A DNA stretch of 64,000 nucleotides, from NCBI GenBank assembly GCA_023053685.1, contig JALIGW010000031.1:6368263-6432262 (forward strand), in the 5' to 3' direction. A program made the translations under genes and the position numbers. Under the pieces are notes generated by a model. The model was not told where the DNA came from. It worked only from the letters and a program-made list of their open reading frames with translations, and did no database searches. Positions 57,774-64,000 of the stretch are shown here, in pieces. Positions within the stretch are counted from its first letter, which is position 1, and each line of letters opens with the position of its first letter. Origin of the DNA: Diadophis punctatus similis. Its lineage: Eukaryota > Chordata > Lepidosauria > Squamata > Dipsadidae.

Positions 57774-58721
57774 TTCCTTCCTTCCTTCCTTCCTTCCTTC
57801 CTTCTTTCTTTCTGCTGCTCACTTCATCCTGCTTGTGTGTGTGTGTGTGTGGGACTGTGGTGCTCAGGTTGGGCCACCCAATGCTCTGCAGCCCTCTGGT
57901 CTGGCAGGAAAAGGAGGGGCTCTCAACCCTCCCCAAGAAGAGACCCGTTGATGCAGGCTGGGGGACGACGACAGGACCCTCTGTTTCTAACCTTCCTCAT
58001 CTTTTCTCTTGTTCTCCTCCTTGTGGGCGCACGTGGGAGGGAATGCGGAGCAGAGGCGACCGGTGGCTTAAGGCAAGAGGTGGGCCGGAGACACTTCTGG
58101 CATTCCTGCGCCTCTTGCCCCATTCGCCGGGTGCCTCTGCTCCGCGGTCCCTCCCGCGCGCGCCCACCTACCTCGCTTGGTGCGGTTCCCCGCACTTGGC
58201 ATCTTGCAAGAGGGCTGGGCGAGGGAGAAAGGAGCCACAGTGGGGATTGGTTTGCAGGATCACGGAGCAGAGGCGCCCGGTGAGCGGGGTGAGGCGCGGG
58301 GATCCCAGAAGTAGCGGCAGCGGCGGCAGGCTCCTGCCCGTGTCTCCTGCCCGCCTCTTGCCCACCTCTTGCCTTAAGCCACCGGGCGCCTCTGCTCCAC
58401 AGTCCCTCCCGCGTGCGCCCACAAGGAGGAGAACAAGAGAAAAGATGAGGAAGGTTAGAAACCGAGGTCCTGTCGTCATCGTCGTCCAGCACAAGCCCAC
58501 CTGCTGGAAAGGCTGCGGCTGGCCTTCCCAACAGGAGACCGAGACACAGGGCAGCAGCGGGGCTCCGGGGCTCCTTCGGCAGAACGGCGGGGATGTGGCC
58601 GTGGCTGTTTTTGAGCTCCCCCCCGGCTCGGAACTTTCAGTACCCGGCGTATAAGACGACCCCCGACTTTTGAGAAGATTTTCAAGGGGTAAAAATTCGT
58701 CTTATACGCCGGAACATACGG
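57494..58721. mobile_element. TA MITE, CCGTATGTTCCGGCGTATAA family, with GC-rich palindrome
   Basis: Ends (C)TATATGTTCCGGCGTATAA and TTATACGCCGGAACATACGG, TA on both sides (57492-57493, 58722-58723). Interior: a CTTT microsatellite, then a GC-rich palindrome with arms at about 57963-58090 and 58362-58497 (GGTGGCTTAAGGCAAGAGGT and inverse) around a CpG-rich centre with CCCG|GTGAGC (58273-58288). The long plus-strand frame 57833-58654 is not convincing. Confidence 0.8.
57685..57815. repeat. (CTTT)n/(CCTT)n microsatellite
   Basis: About 130 bp of tetranucleotide repeat within the MITE. Confidence 0.93.
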
Positions 58722-58807
58722 TAATGTATTTCTATTTGCACTTAATAATCTTTATAAACTATCACAATTTATATTAACAAAATTCACTGTATTATTTGAC
58801 ATCCTGC

Positions 58808-58952
58808 CCCGTAGTCCTCTTTGAAACTAGGAAGAGCCCCTGGGCTAGGCAAGGGAGGACGAGGGGCAGGGCAATCAGTGATGGGACAGGGAGCCATGGC
58901 AGAGGGCCCAAAGAGCCACTTGTGGCTTGTGAGCCGCAATTTCCGACCCTTG
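58808..58952. mobile_element. Right-end fragment of a CAGGGGTCAGCAACC hAT MITE
   Basis: Ends GAGCCGCAATTTCCGACCC then TTGG, matching the right terminus of 36744-37056 with changes. Confidence 0.5.
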
Positions 58953-59282
58953 GTCTACCCTAACGGATATAGAGTTCAGGAGACTCTAATTATGCACAGC
59001 TCTCAACAAATTCTTTTTCTTTTTCTTTACAAAAAATGTAGACATACAGTAGATGCTGGGGATCCCAATGCCCTTAGCTTATTCATTGAGATTTTCTGCA
59101 TAACTTAGTATAAAACAGCATTAGTTTTAGACAATTTAAGTCTGTGTACATTGTAGATTATTTAAATAGTGTCTAAATTTAATATGTAGATAAATATTAA
59201 ATTTCTAGAAATGTGCATAATACCATGAGATGCAAACATTATCCCCTAAGCTTTTACTTTTGGTTCATAGCTAAATATTTAC

Positions 59283-59352
59283 CTTTCATCACAGGAATTT
59301 GAATGTTGTTTCCAGATTCCAAGCTTTGTAAAGTCGCTTGCAAGCCAGTAAT
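59283..59352 (-). CDS. SPAG16: SPAG16 exon (end of coiled coil)
   Basis: 70 bp between acceptor TTGTTCAG| and donor |GTAAAT. Phase 0 start, phase 1 end. Encodes ITGLQATLQSLESGNNIQIP and VMK, following GQ of the previous exon to give the SPAG16 GQITGLQ-type block. It is too short to show as a long open frame; its identity rests on joining the neighbouring exons in phase. Confidence 0.85.
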
Positions 59353-59399
59353 CTGAACAATGAAAGAAAAATCTATCAAGAACCTTTAGAAAATCAGAA

Positions 59400-60097
59400 A
59401 TAATATATGACATTAAGTATAAAATATTTCAATATGGTTGAGAATCTCAGAATATTAATTATATCAGATTACATATAATATCTTAATACTTCAGAAAATC
59501 AATCAAGATTAAAAATGGTTCTGTGGCATAGAAAGAAAGAAATGGTAATAATTTCTGCCTCATTATCTTTCATGCAAAAATAATTTGTCACTCAAACCTG
59601 CATCTTGAACCGAACCCTAAGATGCACAGTGGTCAAATATGATAATCTTCCTGGAATCAAAAAGCCATAATGGAACCTATAATTCTTTCCATTTTGCCTT
59701 GCTTATGCATCTGAGCAGGTTGGAGACCTGTCTTTATTGAACAGAAATTATTTCTGCCTGCCCAATCTCAACTGCAAAGGAGCTATGTCTAATCAGCATT
59801 GAAAAATAATTTCAATCCTATGTCTGTTCAGCATTGGAAAAACAATTACAAAATTGTTGAGTGTGAAGGGCTGTTTAGTCATTAAATACAATCCTTTGAT
59901 CAATGCAGGAATCCAGTTTAAAGAATTAACAATAGATGGTTGTCCAGTCTTCGTTGGCTATTCAGCAAATAGGAGATCATCTCCTCCATCTGTAATTGGT
60001 TTCATTGTCTAACTATTCTGTTACAAGCTTCTTCTAACACTTAGTCAAAACATCTTTATTGATTTATTCTATATATTATTCTATATTCTATATCATA
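59400..60097. other. SPAG16 intron, nothing recognised
   Basis: AT-rich intronic DNA. Confidence 0.45.
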
Positions 60098-60732
60098 CCC
60101 ATATTTTTCGGAGTATAAGACGCACTGGAGTATAAGACGCACCTTAGTTTTTGGGGAGGAAAATAGGGGAAAACAATCTGCCTACCAGGTATTCATCTGG
60201 CTAGCATCCTTAGTCTGGTCAGCTTCAGCACATTATTTTATCCCCTGGTTAGGACTTAAAAAAACCTTCTTCTGAGAGAGTAACAATGAAAGAGCATGCA
60301 AGCCAGTAAGAGCTGGGAAGATCGTTAGCACCTAGTTAGGGCTAGAAAAAAACTTATTCAGAGCAAGTAGAGCAATGAAAAAAACCCTGCAAAGACTTAG
60401 GGCTGGAAAAACATTCTTCTGAGAGAGTAACAATGAAAGAGCCTGCAAGCCGGTAAGAGCTGGGAAGATAGTTAGCACCTGGTTAGGGCTAGAAAAAAAC
60501 TTATTCAGAGCAAGTAGAACAATGAAAAAAAATTCTGCAAAGACTTAGGGCTGGAAAAACATTCTTTGGAGAGAGTAACAATGAAAAAGCCTGCAAGGTA
60601 AGAGCTGGGAATATCTGTTAGCACCTAGTTAGGGCTGGAAAAAAAAAGCTACATTCGAAGTATAAGACGCACCCAAATTTTCAGCCACTTTTAGGGAGGA
60701 AAAAGGTGTGTCTTATACTCCAAAAAATACGG
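60098..60732 (+). mobile_element. TA MITE, CCGTATTTTTCGGAGTATAA family, three-unit version
   Basis: Ends CCCATATTTTTCGGAGTATA and CTTATACTCCAAAAAATACG; TA both sides (60096-60097, 60733-60734). It holds three starts of the 147-bp unit (GAGAGAGTAACAATGAAA at 60274, 60421, 60569). Confidence 0.92.
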
Positions 60733-60904
60733 TAATTTTCAGATTATAAAGAGCATCTTCTGTGTGACATCCTTTAAAGAGTTTAAGGACATCCTTGGAA
60801 AGAGTTGAAATGTTGAACTGCATCTTAGGATACTGAGGGAACTAGGTGATAGTGACTGAACTCTTATATATTACTTCTAAGAAAACTGGAGAATTGCATA
60901 CATG

Positions 60905-61300
60905 ACTGAATAGAAATAGAATGATAGGGCTGGAAGGTCCCTTGGGAGCTTCTAATCCAACCCGCCTGCCCAAGGCAGGAGTCCTGATTCCATCCCAGAC
61001 AAATGACTGTCCAGTAAATCCCCTCCTCTAGGTCAGTGGTCCCCAACCTTTCCAGCTTGACGTTCCGGGGGGAGGAGAGGGGATGGTTCCATGTGAGTGC
61101 ATGTGCACAGCTCCTACATGCATATGCACAACTCCATTTGTGCGAGCGATGCAAGAGCAATCAACCGCTGCTTGTATGAGTGGAGCTGCATGCACAGGGG
61201 TACTCACTGCTTGCGCAGCCCAGTTTGGAACAGTCCACAGCCCAGGGGTTGCTCTAGGTCATTTATGAAGATGTTGAAGAACACTGAAGAATTTCTGAAT
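60905..61300 (-). mobile_element. CR1 fragment, internally deleted, with a hAT MITE
   Basis: GGGCTGGAAGGTCCCTTGGG and CCTGCCCAAGGCAGGAGTCC are CR1 tail; after the MITE, TCATTTATGAAGATGTTGAA is CR1 RT (FNIFIND). The CR1 was deleted between the two before or after the insertion. Confidence 0.75.
61034..61251. mobile_element. hAT MITE, CAGTGGTCCCCAACC family, damaged right end
   Basis: Left end CAGTGGTCCCCAACC; right CACAGCCCAGGGGTTG lacks the last bases. The 8-bp flanks CTCTAGGT (61026-61033, 61252-61259) match perfectly. Confidence 0.8.
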
Positions 61301-62809
61301 GGAAGCAAATAATGTCTCTGCCTTCAACATGGGAAAAAAGGAAGATGCAGCAAACCAAAAACTGATCAATCTGTATTTTGGGTTATGATCTATTCTAAAA
61401 TCCTCTCTGATATTGAGAAGGTATTAATATATTAAGAACATTCTAGACCAGATCATAAAGCAATCTATATGCCCGAATCTACACCCTGAAAAATATGCAA
61501 TTACCAGAAATTATTGTGGTAGTTTGTCCTAGCAGTCAAATAGGTTCATAGATGCAAAGATGCAAGAGATGATGCAAATGTTCAACAGCTCTTCAAATAT
61601 AGTATCAAAAATACCTGTTTGTTCTCATTCCAGAAATAAGAACATGGAATAGTCAGTTTACATTATAAGATAGCCGTTTCTGACTGAACATTAGAAACAG
61701 TAATCACAGTTACTCAGTGTGGTGAGGGGCTGCCATTTGTTGAATGCACTGAAGCAGAATATAATTAACCACTTGTCTAGGATGCTTTAATTGGATTCCT
61801 GCACTGAACAGGGCTTTGGCCTTGATGGACTAAACAGTCATGTCCAACTTTATGATTCTGTACTATTATATTAATGTCCTCACCCCTTCCTTCACATCAT
61901 ATCTCAAAATGATGCCACTTATGCCTAACATATTTCAATTTATTTCAATTAGTTTATACCTCAATCAAACCATAATAGAGAACAGTGAATTCTGCTTCTA
62001 CTGTATGTTTAAAATAATATTCTGCTTACAATAGAGCATAATTAGTTTCAAAATAGTTTAATTCAAGAATAGAATTCTTCATTCACTTCATCAAAACTTC
62101 CTGAAGCCTCAGTGGAAGGAATGGAAAAGAATAATAGAAGAGCCTCAGTGAAAAGAATGATAATTAGCAGCAGCTTTTCTGTGGATTTATGGATTTGAGT
62201 GGTATGCATTAAACATAGTGTAACTGTGGTAATAGGAAATAATATTTGACCTATGAACAACCCGTAAATGCCATGTGTTTTCATATACACACACATAAGC
62301 ACACTAACTATAATAATACAGGTTGATAGCTATGAATGTTGTGATGCTAAAGACTAAGATATGAAAAGAAAAGTGTATGTTCTACCCAAGAAAGAAATAA
62401 TTGCTTATTACTGTTACCTTTAATGAGAATTCTGCTTTAAAATGTCAAATTATAAAATTTCACTTCACACTAAGAAATAAAAGGCCTGGGAGGTTACAAT
62501 TGTAAACAAAGGGCCATTAGTGTATTTCAACTGGTTTTCTTCTTCTTCCCCAAGTCATACTGTTTTTAGAGAAAGAGAAAACCTCCCTATTTAAAAGAAA
62601 GATGATATGTACTTCTTGGTGTATTTAATGCCAGGTTCAACAAATAAACTCTTTTATGTGCATTTGTTTAACTTTGGTTTGTATCTTTGACCCACCTTGA
62701 ATTCTGAGGAATGGCAAGAATAAAACTTTACCTAAAACATTAAATAAAATAATATAATCTTTTAAATGGTTTCCAAAAAAATGTAAGTTAAAATTGCTGT
62801 AAGCTTTAC
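61301..62809. other. SPAG16 intron, nothing recognised
   Basis: AT-rich, no repeat termini identified. Confidence 0.45.
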
Positions 62810-62927
62810 CTGCCCAACAACTCTGTCTCGTTCCAAACTTGTAAGCATTTTCTCTCTTAGTAGAATCTCATACTTTTCATTCAGCTGTCTTAACATAGGC
62901 TCATACAATGCATAGTGTGTCTTTAAC
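62810..62927 (-). CDS. SPAG16: SPAG16 exon (coiled coil)
   Basis: 118 bp between acceptor TTGTCTATAG| and donor GGGCAG|GTAAAG. The first base completes a Gly codon; it then encodes LKTHYALYEPMLRQLNEKY, EILLREKMLTSLERDRVVGQ. The block L-K-x-H-Y-A-x-Y-E-P and EKMLTSLERDxVVGQ is a distinctive part of the SPAG16/PF20 coiled coil (recall). This is the most 5' exon in the window; the preceding exon should lie beyond 64000. Confidence 0.9.
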
Positions 62928-64000
62928 CTATAGACAAGAAACTGTTTATAGAATAGTAACCAAATATAAGAAAATAAAAAATTATTTAGTATTCAATTCC
63001 ATTGCAAGAGGTTTATTTATTTATTTATTTGGGTCAATGATATGATCAGTGAGCATCATAGCAAGCTACAGTAGATGTCCTGCCAATAAGGGATGGGCTT
63101 TTCAGTGGAGATCATGGATGCTGGATCCTAACCAGTGAAATCTCTCCAGGAAAAGGAGAGATTGTGAGACAACCCATATGTACTCCCAGACAGCTGCTCC
63201 TCATGAGTAGGCTGCAGTAACTGTTTTACAATCAGCTTATGACTTGAATGGCTAGAAGTTGCAGGATACCATCTAAGTTCAATCGTAATGCAGCCTTTTA
63301 AGGAGAAAAAGTTTGATCCTTGTTTCTTACCCTTCAGATTAGCAAGTTTCTACAGTAATCAGTGGCTGAGTCTCCTCAATGAAAGTTTTAAATATGATTT
63401 GGAAAAATATTATTTTTTGGAATACAGCAAAAATGGTGTTTAGAATTTGCTTTTAGAAAGTTAAACATGGACTAAGGGTTCAGATACATTTTGAATACAT
63501 GTTTGAAATTAATTATAAATCTCTTCTGATGAGAAACTGGATATTTACATTTTTCACACATGGACGTGTGAAAAATGATTCAGAAAATACTTTTAAAGAT
63601 TTCTGACATTATTGAAAGACTAGATGTTACTATGGAAAAGAAACAAGTTTCAATTGACAAGAATGAAATTGACTTAAATGTGGATTTAAAAATCACAAGC
63701 TGTAAGAAGGGTATGGAACAAAGTAAACTGAACTGACAAACGAAACTGGCTGATGTTTAAATAATAAAAAAGGACATGTAAATAATAGAGTAGATCATAC
63801 AACTATTTAGAGTAGATCATACAACTTTTTAATATGGGGTTTACAAAAGGGACATGTTGTTGGTAATTTTGTGAGCTGATACAAAAAATGAAAAGAAATC
63901 ATATGTTTGTGGCATTATTTGAGAGGGCTTATTTGGGAGTGCCCTGTCCTGCTCGCACATGCACATACCATGAGGGATTGAAATCTTTATTGAGGCTTCG
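62928..64000. other. SPAG16 intron, right edge
   Basis: A short (TTTA)n tract at 63012-63029; otherwise nothing recognised. Confidence 0.45.

Noticed and set aside
57833..58654. 273-codon frame (GTG/ATG start in a GT repeat)
   Set aside because: Starts in a microsatellite, lies in a palindromic MITE, and similar frames run on the other strand.
63930..64000. Possible next SPAG16 exon with GTATGTG donor on the minus strand
   Set aside because: No frame gives the expected residues before the split Gly codon, and the window ends there.

Overview
This is vertebrate nuclear DNA, almost certainly from a squamate reptile and probably a snake. The evidence is two tRNA-headed Sauria-type SINEs (19113-19366 and 38941-39175), many CR1 LINE copies, L1 and L2 LINEs, Penelope-like fragments, a Tc1 relic, and dense hAT and TA-flanked MITE families. 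Many of these can be bounded to the base by perfect target-site duplications (TSDs). No bacterial-type genes, operons or CRISPR arrays are present.

Host gene. Four short exons lie on the minus strand at 62810-62927, 59283-59352, 53033-53181 and 51371-51501. Their splice sites and codon phases join without a break, and the translation matches the coiled-coil/linker part of SPAG16 (PF20), an axonemal central-apparatus protein, just before its WD40 repeats. Everything left of 51371 is therefore probably SPAG16 intron; I found no WD40 exon there. The 53033-53181 exon carries a recent 57-bp tandem duplication that copies its 3' end and splice donor in frame.

Layout. 1-3150: decayed minus-strand L1. 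5529-6454: Tc1 relic. 6750-7060: Penelope endonuclease fragment. 7320-8570: two MITEs. 9826-15622: nearly intact full-length CR1 (SGNH-esterase ORF1; ORF2 broken by one in-frame TAA). 15640-17175: older CR1 containing a hAT element that carries a host-like coiled-coil gene fragment. 17370-18930: decayed LINE. 19748-20673: TTAA-flanked element with a promoter-like GC palindrome. 22699-31225: solo LTRs, MITEs, Penelope termini with hammerhead-ribozyme-like cores. 31455-38760: plus-strand L1 split by L2, CR1, hAT and MITE insertions. 38941-39900: SINE and CR1 tails around an AGAAT microsatellite. 41254-46680: TA-flanked Tigger/pogo-like element with a transposase tail and nested insertions, including a MITE with an interferon-response-like motif. 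47708-50310: MITE, CR1, and a SINE split by a solo LTR. 51371-62927: SPAG16 exons separated by nested CR1/hAT and MITE insertions.

Main theme for follow-up. Several non-autonomous elements with unrelated termini (TTAA, hAT, TA) carry cargo that looks like host 5' gene ends: CpG-rich DNA, NRF1-type palindromes, a BANP-type palindrome, an ISRE-like array, and CAG|GTAAG-like donors. One more carries a coiled-coil coding fragment. A palindromic module with paired NRF1-like sites recurs in three elements with different termini. This looks like promoter/first-exon capture by MITEs in a squamate. It is an inference from sequence pattern, and checks are listed.
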